NCBI GenBank assembly: GCA_012064415.1
Contig: SSNU01000346.1
Coordinates: 1-64,000 of the forward strand
Reading direction: 5' to 3'
DNA: 64,000 bases
Source: Gyrodactylus bullatarudis
Lineage: Eukaryota; Platyhelminthes; Monogenea; Gyrodactylidea; Gyrodactylidae
Positions within the stretch are counted from its first letter, which is position 1; every line of letters begins with the position of its first letter. Both the position numbers and the translations under genes were made by a program. The notes under the pieces were generated by a model. It was not told the origin of the DNA and did not search any database. It was given only the letters and a program-made list of their open reading frames with translations. Shown in pieces: positions 36,201 to 47,873 of the stretch.

Positions 36201-38870
36201 GAAAATTCGTGACCGGGCAAAGTGCAAGGCTTCACCCAAAAAGTTTTCACCCGGTTGATATTTCATATTGATAATCTTGTCTAGAATTTTCTCATGAGTC
36301 AAATTTCTAAAGTCATTAAAGGTTGTGTAAACGTGGAGTTTTTCGTTGAAAGTTACAACACTGGCTCTTTGTTTGGTTCCATCCCTCAATTCGAATTGCT
36401 GAACAACTGAGTGTACAAAACTCTTCATTGTATAAAAGTTTTGTTCTCCAACATCAACACCAGACTCAACCATGAATAGAATATCAGCTTGTTTTAGGCA
36501 AACTAAAAATTTGAAAAGATAACCCAAGCATTTAGAAACAAGAAGTAAAACACAAACTTGGCTTATTTGGACATTGGCTAGCCCTGATACATTGACCTTC
36601 ATGAAGAAAGAATCCTTGGTCGCATACACAGCCAGGTTCTGGAGTCTTTTTCACGCGACATCTTGTTAATGGAACTGGCTCTTCACAAGTCTTTGGGCAT
36701 AGGGGAGCTGGAACACTGAAGTGAGAATTGTTGGTACATTGCATTGGGGTAACTATTGTTGGTGAAAAAATTGGTTAAACAGTAGTTCAAATTTCATAAA
36801 ACCAATTTAATTTCTCACTTTTTTGACATTTTCCATTCAAAAAGTATTCGCCAGGCTTACAAACTAATAAAAATCAATTAGCAATTCAAAAGATTGAAAA
36901 GTTCATTTTTTTCTTACCATTTTCACAGTTTCCATCGTCGTCCATACCGTGCTCACACATTGGCTTACAGATACCAAGAACATTCTTGTAACCATTCGGA
37001 CATTCACTCTCTGTTATTGAAATAATTTAGGACTTATCGAGAGAGTTATTCCCTAACTAAACTCACGTTTAAGGCAGATGTCTCTGAATAAAAGCTCATC
37101 GGGTTGACAAATCTTGTTGATATCATTTCTGCATTTTCCACGATATAAAATGTAGCCTTGTCCACATGTGACTGGATTATCAGAAAAAAATATTTTAAAT
37201 CGACTTTACTTTAAATTGTATTCTCTTGTATATTCAGGTAATAAGGGATAGAGAAAGAAGAGATCTCAAACTAAATAGAAAAAACTCATTTGATGAGAGT
37301 TACAAGGATTTGATATGGTCCTAGATCATAAAGTTTCCTCAATTCTGCGATGAACCAATGATACTCGACTAAAAATAAACAGAGAACTCTGGGTTTTTAT
37401 TTTATCTCCTCACATTTTAGAGGATTTATACCTGTAACTCAACTGAGTTAGTTTAGCCTTTATACGTTTACAGGTGAATTTCAAATTGAGAAATAGATAA
37501 AGTCTCTTACTCTTGTTACAGGTACAAGTATTTGGATCTAGGATGTAATTCTGACTGCATTTGGAATTGCACAAACACTGACAGCTGCCCTGGTCAAGGG
37601 TAAATAGATTCTTATTGCATTGCCTTTTGCAAAGACACTTGCATCGTTCCTTATCTAAAGTGTACCTTGGTGGGCATCCTTTGATGAGACATTTTTCAGG
37701 GTGTTCCGGTATACAAACACATTTCGGATTGTTGATTTGGCCCTTTGGACAAGCGTTGGGACATTTGCCTTCTTCAACAATGCACATACAGGGATAGACC
37801 AGAACATAGTTTGTAGGACACTTTTTATCACAGGTTGGCCCGACAATAATGCAGTTGTTATTCTCCAACTTTTGACCTTGATAAAAAGAGTCGTATAAAA
37901 ACAGAGTTCTTCCCGATTTTTTGATTCAAATTTTTCAGCTTACCCTTGGGACATGGGCCGTGTGTTGTTGGTACAGGGTCATGTCGGAAGTGATGGCAAA
38001 TCATACCCTCAATTTCCATTTTCATGTAACCCAAGTTGTCGAACGATGTTCCCATCATCACATACTTGTCATTGTGTGATATTGAATTCAAGTAGGACCT
38101 AGATTAAAAGAGAGATTCAATTGAACTTTCTCTAGTGTACATTCACAATTGAAATATCTGCTTACTCTGAAATTTCCTTCCCAAGACCAATTGAGAATAT
38201 TTTGATCTTTTTAGCACGAATATCAGCAGCAATCTTGGCTGGGAAAGTGTCTGTGTTTCCCTGACCATCAGCTATCAAGATGATAATAGCTTCAGCGTCC
38301 TTTCTATGACCACTGTCGGGCTCAAAACCAACCATTTGAATTAATTTCAAGCCTTCGCCAATACCTGTTTGTCCTGGACGATATCTAGATAAATACAAGA
38401 ATTTAAATTCATTTTCTGGCAGAAAGTCAAACGTATAAATTTACTGGATAGCATCTTTAACGTAACGAGCGGCAGCTTCTGGATCTGCTGCAAAATCTTT
38501 TAGGCTCATTTCCATATCGGCTTTTGTGGAATAAGTTACAGCACCAAATCTGAATTGGTCCTTCTTTTTTCCTTTACTCATGTAAAGAATTAAATCATGA
38601 ATTGCTTGAAGTTGCTTCTTGAAATCAGCGTCGCCAACTGAATGCGATGAGTCTATCAGGAAGATGACATCTGCTTTGGTTGTACAAGATTCGAGTTTCT
38701 TTTCCAAATTTGGATTTGAAATCCTCCCGATTAAATCTCTGAAAGAAAAAGGATATTCTAGAGTCTTTTCCAAGTTTCTTGGTTAGGTAAACTCACTTTC
38801 CATCCGTCTTGAATAATAAGATGGCAAGGTTTAGTAATAAAATTATTCCAATATTTGATAGGCGTGACAT
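33292..38870 (-). CDS. Secreted multidomain protein with three VWA domains, TIL domain and Cys-rich modules
   Basis: Eighteen exons join in frame to 1428 residues. Exon bounds are 38870-38797, 38738-38445, 38384-38166, 38098-37944, 37876-37511, 37171-37067, 37010-36918, 36863-36819, 36752-36558, 36502-36034, 35977-35859, 35796-35533, 35474-35334, 35273-35013, 34960-34158, 34095-33894, 33836-33426 and 33362-33292. A signal peptide (MSRLSNIGIILLLNLAILLF) leads to VWA1 (about 48-225) with an intact metal site (DSSHS, then T and D). Cys-rich modules run to about 450. A canonical TIL domain (about 452-512) has GCVCDQGFFLHEGQCI. VWA2 (about 518-705) has lost its metal site. Three Cys-rich repeats (about 711-933) precede VWA3 (about 938-1115, DTSKS intact). 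A helical C-terminal region ends HTTAK. The layout suggests an extracellular matrix or adhesion/inhibitor protein; the exact family is not recognised. All introns except the fifth (339 nt) are 52-67 nt. Confidence 0.87.
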
Positions 38871-39850
38871 CGCCAGTAGTAATTCTTAACAATCTTTCTT
38901 TAACTGCAAGTGTATTTCAATTGTCAAAAAAGACAACTAATTTTCTGTCTGACTGCTAAAATAATGCAGCTTTTTGGGGTAATCTGAGGACCAGTACAAT
39001 GTTAAATTTTACAAGAAATAAATTATGGCGGTACCATTATACGCAATGACCACTAAAAATAAAGGAAATTAATGTAATCATTTGGTAGATATTTCACTTG
39101 TGATTTAAATTTCCATTAAACAATGTTATGTATTCATATATATATTCATAAATATTCCCCCTAATAGTCTAAATTTGGATTTATTCTTTGTAAATAATAT
39201 CTATTGTATTGTATTTCTAAAATTGGTGTTTTGATCAATTTTATTAAGACAATATTCACCGAAGAATCTTCAGAAGTAGTAAATTAGCTTTAGGAAGTTC
39301 ATGAAACTCATGACTCATGATTTGACAGTTGTCTCCAAAACCAATTTTTCGGAGAAACATTTTTAAAAAATTCACATTTTCTTGAATTGAAATTGGCAAA
39401 AAGTATCTTCTTTTACTTGTAATCGTGGTTTTTTCATGTTTTTTGAGACTTGATAATAATAAAAATCATCAATGATAATTTATCATTAAAAAGTTATTCA
39501 TAATAACAATATCGACCTGATAATTAGGATCTATGAAGTTACAGAGAAACCGGTTCTTAGACAACCATTTCAAGTTTTTTCATATTTCATTGATAAGATT
39601 AATACCATTCAATAAAGAATCCACAAACTTCTATAATGTCGAGTGAATTTTTCTGGAAATTAATTTCAATTTGAAAAAAAGGGTGTAGAAGGTGTACTGG
39701 GGCTAGGAATATTTACAAAATATGTGGCATAGATTTGCATTTTATGTGAGTTACATTGTTTTTTTCGTATTTTTTGTAGTGGAAGTAGGAATATTTTCAT
39801 GAAATGTGCTACACTTCAATATACTTTACATAAAATTTGGGATACACCAA
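38871..39850. other. Intergenic stretch upstream of the VWA gene
   Basis: This holds the presumed promoter of the minus-strand VWA gene. I see no clear TATA element close to the start and no other gene. Confidence 0.4.
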
Positions 39851-41113
39851 TAGATATTTTTAAAAAGTGTACTGCTCATTATATTTTATGTAGTGGGTTT
39901 TTAATAATTTCAATTTTAGTGATGTTTAATGAACAATTCTATTTTTCTTTTGAAAAATTTTTATTGATAGAAAATAACAGTGTCTTATCATATTTTTAAA
40001 AAATAGAAATGATCCTTTTCTTCTTAGGTCTTCCTTTTTGTTGGCTCAAACTTTTCAGATTGTTTATAATCATGTTCTGAAAGTTTATAAAAGTACTTAC
40101 TTTATGACATGAGTGATTGGGAAACTTGGTGATAAGAAATCTTCCGTCAGATCTATTATTTAGGCTAATATCAAATCTTTAGTCTTGAGTTACACACAGG
40201 AATTTTCTATAATTTCCAGATGATTTTGAATTCTTACATCCTCGACGATTTTTTGCGAATAAATTTTTCAAGATCATTTTTGAAATCCTTAATTGATTCG
40301 TTTAAGGGATCAGTTTTATAGTTCACAATGTAAAGATTTTTTGAAACGAAAATAATTCATTTTGTGGAAAATATTGCCGAACTTCTTCAAATATATTAGA
40401 TTCTGATTTTAATGAAATTTTGTCTTCCAATCCTCATAATGAATTTTTCCTTAAAATCAGAAAATAATTCAAACTAATGAATTGATTTATCCATGAGTAC
40501 TAGGCTAGGGTGAAAATTTTTTTCTCCGAACAACTCAGGAGAGGATTTACTTTTCTGATAAAATTTAATACTCAGATCAAAAAGTCGTGAAAGTCGTTCT
40601 CCATTATGTCATTGCCCATTTTTCCCACAATATCCCACAGACATGATAAAACAACGAAATTCACGATGAAGGCCCTCTAAATAATAAGATTACTATTTTT
40701 GAAGAAACTGATTAAATGGCCAAGATATTCCGGATTTTAGTGATTGCGTACTAAAAATTCATTGAAAATTGAATGACATAATGGTGAAGCATTTTCGACA
40801 GATGGTTCAATAAAAAATAATGCTTAGAATTGATAGTTCTATCAGAAAAGTTGGTCCTAATATGAGGTTAAAAATTCCACCCTAGCCTAATGAGTACCAT
40901 AGCCTATATTGTACAACGTGTTTAGAGGCTGATTAAAATTAATTTAAAAATAGGCATGCAATATTATTACAATGATATTTTAATATTTTCTTGAATTGAT
41001 TATAATTGAATTCAAAAGAAGAAAAGAATTGTTCATTAAACACCTCTAAAATTGAAATTATTAAAAACCCACTACATAAAATATAATGAGCAGTACACTT
41101 TTTAAAAATATCT
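39851..41113. repeat. Element with about 98-bp terminal inverted repeats
   Basis: The segment from TAGATATTTTTAAAAAGTGT (39851-39945) reappears inverted at about 41026-41113, with nearly identical sequence including ATATTTTATGTAGTGGG. The interior of about 1.1 kb has no transposase and includes the 124-bp dispersed repeat. The right TIR abuts the start of LINE coding sequence. Confidence 0.6.
40770..40893. repeat. 124-bp dispersed repeat, second copy
   Basis: Near-identical to 27280-27403. It lies inside the inverted-repeat element at 39.85-41.11 kb. Confidence 0.75.
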
Positions 41114-42529
41114 ATCTCCTCCTAACCTTACCAGATCAATTTTTCATCAAAATGGCTAATTTTCTTTCACATCTACTATATCAAAACTTAATCCCCTCGG
41201 ATTGGAAAAACGTAAAAATTACGCCCATCCCAAAGATATTCTCATCCACATCAGAATCTGACTATAGGCCCATCTCTAATCTGCCAATATTTCTCAGTCT
41301 TATTGACATGATCGTTACCCACTTCATCTCCAAAAGTATTAATATTAAGACTTTAGATGACTCTCAACACGGATTTTTAACTAAAAGAAGCACCTAAACT
41401 AATCTATTAGCCTTCATGGACAACGCTGATAACCTCAGGTATAAGAAAATATCATGTGCAGTAATCTTTTTGGATATCCGTATAGCTTTCGATAAAATAC
41501 CCTTCAATATAATTCAGAATCATCTCATTGAATGTGACATAAATCCATATATTATCAACTGGACAATGAATTTCTTATCCACTAGATCCCAGAAAGTCTT
41601 TTTCAATAAAGAAGAATCTTCTTCCCTGAACATCAACTCAGGAGTCCCACAGGGTTCTATAGTTGGCCCCCTCCTATTCAATTTAGTCTTCTCAAAGATC
41701 AAACCCTCAAGCAGCGAAGTAAAATTCTATAAATATGCTGACGATCTTAAAATAATCATTTCTAACTTCAATAACGACCTCATCAACAATGAAATTGACC
41801 ATATTCGATCGTCCCTTGAATCTATCGGTCTAGAAATAAACAAAACAAAAATCATGTTACTAAACCACAACAACCCACTAGATTATCTCAATCCTACTCT
41901 CTCCCAGCTAATAGTCCTCAAAATCAAAGACCTGGGTCTCCATTATGATCACAAACTCAGGATAAAACCACACATAAACGATCTCTTAAAATCGTCAAGA
42001 TACTCCTCTTATTTAATCACTAAATTCGTCAATTGTCCTCACCTGAAGCTGACTCTATTCAAATCCTTTATTCTCTCCAAATTCGACTACGTTGCTGCTC
42101 TGGTCCTGGGAATATCTATTGAGTCGACCAAAAAGATTGAACAAGTCCAATTTAAATTCTTAAAATCTTGTTTCGGATCACAAAGCTTTAGAGAATGCCT
42201 CAGATTAGCATCTCTTTTTCCTATCTGGATTAGAAGAATCTCGTCATCTGTTATTCTTTACAACTCAACAATTTCCAATAGAGCTCCATCGCACAACACT
42301 AGAAACCAAAGAGGTTACTCAATCCTTTTAAATAACATCCTTCCATTGCAAGCGAGACTGAGGATCAATATTGCAAAAATTCCTTCAGAGAACCTGAAAT
42401 CAACTTGCAACTTTCTCATAGATCTTGTGCCATCATCCCATGACCTATTCAAAAACTATTTTCTTTAAAGATCCATTTATATATTGTACATAATACTTAT
42501 TTTCCAAATAAAAAATTTCTATTCCAAAA
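41114..42529 (+). mobile_element. LINE (family A), RT-bearing copy with one stop
   Basis: Non-LTR reverse transcriptase of the jockey/CR1-like group. It has WKNVKITPIPK, SDYRPISNLPIFLS, QHGFLTKRST, AVIFLDIRIAFDKIP, SGVPQGSIVGPLLFNL and the catalytic FYKYADDLKI, and ends DLVPSSHDLFKNYFL. A TAA codon at 41395-41397 breaks the frame just after KRST. The endonuclease is missing, so the copy is 5'-truncated and dead. Its 3' tail (TTCCAAATAAAAAATTTC) runs straight into a second copy. Confidence 0.87.
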
Positions 42530-43640
42530 AAACTGTTCGAATCATCTATTCAGTCGGACATCAAATCATTCCCCAAGCGTGCGTGGAATAAAATACGTTT
42601 TCTAACTCATGCCAATCATAAAGACACATGCCTCTCTAACATTGACTCCGATGCTATGAAGGAATTTTCTGCAAAGGTTTACTCATCCAACGACCATGCG
42701 TATGATGAACATATATCTCTATCTCGCTCCCTACTGTAACACCAGATATGTTAATTGATCTCCTCCTCTCACTTAAGAACAAAAACAGGAAAGACAATTC
42801 ATATGTTTCTGCTGCCACTCTACTAGCTCTTCCAAATGACTTTTTTGCCTCTCTCTCAGTATTTTATCATTCTTCTGGTCTCATTCTTCCTCAATGGCTA
42901 AAAATTCACATCCAACCTATCAGTAAGATACCTAATCCTACTCATCCGTGTGATTTCAGACCTATCTCACTGCTTCCCATCTTCCTTGTGTTTACAGACT
43001 CCATTATATACATGCATTTGAATAATATTGACATTCTTTCATTAGATCCTGACCAACATGGATTTGTCAAAGGCAGAAGTACTTGCTCTAACCTCCTCTC
43101 ATTCATGGACTCAGCTTACTCACTTATCTTCAAGAAAATTCCATGTGCTGTTATTTATGTTGATATTGAAAAAGCCTTTGACAGACTCCCCTTTTCAGTC
43201 ATTCACGCCGTTTTAACATAATGTAATGTCAATCCCTTCATAATTAGACTTGGCCTTCCTCTCTAATAGGAAACAAAGAGTTATCTTCAATGGAAAACTA
43301 TCATCCTTGGCCTCAATAAACTCTGGCAAAGAATTGATCGCTCTAATCTCTATCCTCTTTGGCTCAGACGGATGTCAGCTGCAGCGGTACTATACACCAA
43401 ACATGCCTCAAAACCTAATGGCCAATATAATCTAAGATCAAGCCGTGGATACTCAATTCTTCTCAATATACTACTCCCACTCCGCACCAGATTCAAGATT
43501 GACTTATTAATTTTTAAGAACAAAAAGATTTCATATATTTGCAAATATTTATTGACCTATGTACCAGATAATCACAACTATTTTCATAATTTTTTCAAAT
43601 AAAAATCTAGTATATATAATGTCGTTATTAAATATAAGAC
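42530..43640 (+). mobile_element. LINE (family A), second head-to-tail copy, RT core deleted
   Basis: It starts within the region before the RT (RAWNKIRFLTHANHKD), then has WLKIHIQPISKIPNP, CDFRPISLLPIFL, DQHGFVKGRSTCSNLLSF and AVIYVDIEKAFDRLP. Frame breaks follow at about 43.22 kb. A deletion removes everything between the NSG of the GVPQG region and the C-terminal NLRSSRGYSILLN. It ends DNHNYFHNFFK and lies about 150 bp upstream of SRSF1. Confidence 0.82.
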
Positions 43641-43785
43641 GTTTTATAATCTTAGAAATTGTTATTTCAGATCACGAATAAAAGAATTTAGCTTATGATA
43701 AATAGCAAAACATTTATCACATTAATTTTACATTTTTGATATAAGAATTTGTTTGTCTTATATTGGCACCATTTAAACGATTCAA

Positions 43786-44497
43786 ATGTCTCGATCTGGT
43801 TGCAAAATCTATGTCGGCAATTTACCCAGTGATGTAGACAGCAAAGATATAGATGATTTATTTTATAAATATGGGAAGATTGTAAATATTGATATCAAGA
43901 GCAGTCGAGGCGTGCCATTTGCATTTGTTGAATTTGCAAGAGAAAGGTTTGTTCTCTTCTTAATTTAAATCTAGAGATGCATCTGATGCAGTTCATGGAC
44001 GTGATGGATATAATTTTGATGGTTATCCTATTCGAGTTGAATTTCCACGTACTGGTGGATTCAACCGTAGTAGAGGAGGAGGTCCAAGAGGTGGAGGCGG
44101 TGGCGGAGCTTTCCGTGGACCGGGACCTACAAGAAGATCAGATTATCGCGTAGTAATCACTGGACTACCACCTACAGGTAGTTGGCAAGATCTCAAAGAT
44201 CACATGAGAGAAGCTGGGGATGTTGGTTATGCTGATGTCTTCCGCGGAGGAACAGGAGTTGTCGAGTTTCTTCGTTACGAAGATATGAAATATGCCATCA
44301 GAAAGTTGGATGATTCTAAATTCAAATCTCATGAGGTGAGACTTGATGTTAAATCATTAATTTTAATATTTTGATTAATAATTTATCTATTCTAGGGTGA
44401 AACATCATATATTCGAGTCCAAGAAGAAAAGGCAAGCCGATCTAAAAGCAAGAGTCGAAGTCGTTCCCGTTCAAGATCTAGATCATTCAGTCGCTGA
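43786..44497 (+). CDS. SRSF1: Serine/arginine-rich splicing factor 1 (SF2/ASF)
   Basis: A nuclear SR protein that binds exonic enhancers and promotes splice-site choice. Exons 43786-43946, 43975-44335 and 44396-44497 join to 207 residues. RRM1 has RNP2 CKIYVGNLP and RNP1 [10 protein letters not shown] glycine/arginine linker ([19 protein letters not shown]) follows. The pseudo-RRM2 carries the invariant heptapeptide SWQDLKDHM and [13 protein letters not shown]. The RS domain is very short ([20 protein letters not shown]), against about 50 residues in human SRSF1. The introns are 28 and 60 nt, and splicing of the first is required to join FVEFARER to [12 protein letters not shown]. The gene is convergent with an AKAP17A-like gene 858 bp away. 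Confidence 0.95.
43947..43974 (+). other. 28-nt intron of SRSF1
   Basis: It starts GTTTGT and ends TTAAATCTAG. Its length is not a multiple of three, so retention shifts the frame and stops inside the intron. The flanking exons join perfectly to the conserved RRM1 sequence, which makes splicing nearly certain. Confidence 0.85.
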
Positions 44498-45355
44498 AAT
44501 TACTAATTCTCTTCATCTGTTTAATCAACTGTATAGTTTTTCAGTAAGTCTTGCTAATTAATTGGAAATCTTGACATTTTCTTTCAAGTTTACGTTACGG
44601 GAGTCTTTTAAAGTACTTCCTTCATTACTAACTAAAATAGCATTTAAATACGTAGTTTTTTAGTTTTGTATAGTAAAACTATAGTAACATTGCTCTAATT
44701 TACTATCGATCAAAAAGAATGAAATAATGCTTGCTTCGTATAGATCAATAGACCCCGTAACGAAAACTTGATAATTGTCTTGATATCCTTATAGAAATGT
44801 CTGGATATAAGAATAAATTAAAGACAAACTAATTTGCTCGATTAAATTCAAAAGTTATTCTCTCTGTTGTTTAGAGTACAAAGGATTCTTTGGATACTTT
44901 TGGATGAGTTAACTGAGTTAATTCAGGATCTGGATTTTGTATCTGACTTTGAAAACAAGTCAGCTCTCACCAGAGGACCTCTCTTATAGGATCTCATAGG
45001 ATTTTGGTTTAGAATCGAGCCTCACTTCTTTGGAGGATCTAGTTTTTAACGGATATTAAAACGAATACTTTATATTATTCAGGTACATTATTTTCACTCA
45101 TTTCCATCACAACCAACATTGCCATGAACAACACAATCAGTGATTGATGCAAGAACTCTTCAAGAACTTCAAGGTTGTGTTACGACAGTGTGCAAAATAA
45201 ATTCACAAATTCTGTATTACTTTTTTATTAATAAAACATATTTACACAGTTTATTCTATGTTGTTTTTTTCTTTTTCTATCTGTTCCTGTTGTATACGCA
45301 TTTTCTTCTGAAACGAAAAAAGTTATAAGTTGAGTTAGCACTAAAAAATCAATGG
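44498..45355. other. Convergent intergenic region, SRSF1 and AKAP17A 3' ends
   Basis: Presumed 3' UTRs of both genes. A small frame at 45140-45328 (+) has no recognisable content. AATAAA-like signals occur near 45.2 kb (plus strand). Confidence 0.45.
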
Positions 45356-46896
45356 TCAAAGTAATACTTTAATCAAGTTTGCTCTTATGTTATTCTCTAA
45401 ACGCATAAGAATTCTCTTTTTGATGACGCTAGTGTCTTGAGATGATTGTTCGATTATAATGGGAGATGCTTCACGATCCTGTGAATCCTTTCTGTGCTTT
45501 TTTGACTTTTTCTTGCTCTTGTGACGTCTTGATTTTCTCTCAGTTTCCACTAACTCATTTTTTCTTCGATCCACCTTCTCTATCAAGATACTGAGACGTT
45601 TTTGAAGACGTTGAGCTGTGGCTAAATTGGTTACATAATCAGTATGAAATTCTTTGTAAAGGTTTAGCTGCTTTTGGAGAACTTTTTTCTCTCGATGACA
45701 TTCTTTAGAAGCCTATAAAAATGAAGTTAATACGTGAATACATACAATAGTTTAGTTTCAATAACTTACAACTTTTTGGCGTTTCTTTTTCTCCTCTAAG
45801 CATTTTAGAGTTTCATACTCTAGCTTGAGTCTGTTTTGAGTTTCATCAAGGATTCTCTTTTCTTCAAATTCTTGCTGTTTGATTGCTTCCAAAGTCTCTT
45901 TCTCCTTTTCATAGTTTTTCATTCTCTCTGCATGCGTTGTGTCTTCAAGATTCTTAATCCTTTGGGCAATTTCATTTCTCAGTTTCACTTTTTTATCCGT
46001 CAAATGAGCTGTTTTGTCAAAGTCTATCTTTATTTCAGCCATATTATTCTCATCAATATTAGACTTTCCTTCCTCTTTGAGAAATAGCTTAGAGCCTCTT
46101 AGAGTATCGATTGCTTTTGTAAATCCAAGAATATTCTTGTACTGAATGTAAACTGTAAATTTGAATATGCTGCTGGCTTTAACTATGGACTCATAAATCT
46201 TTAAAGCATTCTCAAAGGTGGCTTTAATCAGCTTGGTTTGCTTTTTAACGTCAGATGTTTCGAGTTCCATTCTTTTGAGAAGAGCCAAGTTCTGAACACA
46301 GCTTAACATGGGAATATCAATACGTCTAATTTCTCCAAAAGTTTCAAAAACTGGTCTAACTTTTTCTTCGCAAGGTATAACTTCACCGAGTACATTTTTA
46401 TTACCATTGCTAAACCAATATATTGGTAAGTTGCTAATAACAACTGTATCTGGACGAAGTCCAGGCTCATTTTCATCGATTCCTTTTGCATCACGGAAAT
46501 GAGAAATCCAATCATGTTTCAGAGGATACTCATAACGAATTTCACAAGCTTCTACAGCAAGGCAGTTGTTAAATCCATTAAGCTTTAATTTCTTAGAAAA
46601 CTGTGAGATTAATAACTAACTTTTTTATCAAGATTGAATATAGTTTGTTTCAGAAGAACTCGAGTTGATAGGTCTGCAGAGAAGGAAAGACATTCGGTAG
46701 TTGATTTCTGGATCTTTAATGTGACGTCTGAAAGAGTTTTTGGACTTAACTTGCGTAGTTTTTCAATAATTTCCCAATTAGAGATAGATTTTGATAGAAA
46801 TTCTGCCTTAAAAAGTTGAGATATTTTCACTTCAATGTTTATTCTGAAAATGGGCTTTAGATAAATATTATCATAGAGCTTTAAGTCATTGATCAT
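45356..46896 (-). CDS. AKAP17A: AKAP17A-like splicing factor (SR-related A-kinase anchoring protein)
   Basis: AKAP17A (XE7) is a nuclear-speckle protein that affects alternative splicing and, in vertebrates, anchors PKA. Exons 46896-46621, 46591-45770 and 45712-45356 join in phase 0 to 484 residues. The N-terminus matches the family: NIYLKPIFRINIEVKIS and SKSISNWEIIEKL, then LDKK joined by splicing to KLKLNGF (human LDGKTIKLSGF). FRDAKGIDENEPGLRPDTVV, FETFGEIRRIDIPML and YIQYKNILGFTKAIDTLRGS follow. A long charged coiled coil (about 260-400) leads to a Lys/Arg/Ser tail (RRHKSKKKSKKHRKDSQD). It is shorter than the human protein (695 residues), mostly through loss of the RS-rich tail. The introns are 29 and 57 nt. 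Whether PKA anchoring is conserved cannot be judged. Confidence 0.88.
46592..46620 (-). other. 29-nt intron of the AKAP17A-like gene
   Basis: It starts GTTAGT and ends TTTTCTAAG. An alternative acceptor nine bases upstream (TCACAG) would give a 20-nt intron and three extra residues. The 29-nt version restores the family spacing exactly, so I prefer it. Confidence 0.72.
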
Positions 46897-47873
46897 ACTA
46901 GAATAAATACGTTATAAAAGTTATATAGAATATCAGAAACAGCTTAGAATATAAGCCCTAGACTAGTTTCTTTTAGAAAATATATTTGTATACTATATTA
47001 GTTTAAACAAATATTTTTGCTTATCGTTTGTTTCATGAATATTTGTTAAAATAATAAAAAGGTGTTATTTTTAAAATGATATAAGTAATGACTGAGTCAT
47101 TATGACTCATTAGTAATGAGCGAAGCTGTATTAGACTGTATAACAGTTAGGAACAAATTATAAAAATAAAGATTAAATTATTACTGATTACAAGTTGTTA
47201 GTGATCAATGATCATATTTAGTAATATCACCAAAATGATAGCAATATTTTTTTAGATAATAGACATACTACAAAGTACTTTGATAAAACAAAAATATTAT
47301 TTTTCCGACCCAAAGGGCAACTGTACTAAATTTTTTACTTAAAAATCTTTCAGATTGCAAATCCCAAAGGCTAAGATCATACTTGAATTTATAAAAAATC
47401 TCCGATCAGGAATCCTTTTACTAGATTATCAGAAAAAATTGTTTCAAGAAGGAATCTTGAGTGTTGATTAGAATAGGAGTTCTGAATATAGGTGCTGTTA
47501 AATTTTGAAGAAAAACTCATATTTAGCTTGATAATTACAAATGGTGTAAAATCTTCAAAAGACATTAGTACTCGAGAACAAAGTTTGTATTCTAAATAGA
47601 ATCTATTCAAGAATTTATAATGAACTTTCTACGAACTGTAAATACAGATCATTTCGAGAGAAAATAATATGAAAATTCACTAAAGCATCATGGACAGGTT
47701 CTTCATGTGAGTTAATCAACAACTTCTTAAACTGAAAAACGATAATAACATGTTTAAAAATTATAAGTTCTCAGTTGAATCGATATGCCAGAATCTTTAT
47801 CGGGTAATGTTGGTTGATAATTTTAATTGATTGGCAACAATTTAGCCATAATGCTGAAGAAAACTCAAAGATT
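46897..47873. other. Intergenic AT-rich stretch
   Basis: No gene seen. It contains the presumed promoter and 5' UTR of both the AKAP17A-like gene (leftward) and the 136-residue gene (rightward). Confidence 0.4.

Noticed and set aside
46303..46515. 70-codon minus-strand ORF inside the AKAP17A-like gene
   Set aside because: It is an out-of-frame shadow of exon 2; the true frame continues from the 29-nt intron junction.
46601..46620. 20-nt intron in the AKAP17A-like gene using the nearer acceptor
   Set aside because: It would insert three residues in a block whose length is fixed in the family; the 29-nt alternative matches exactly.
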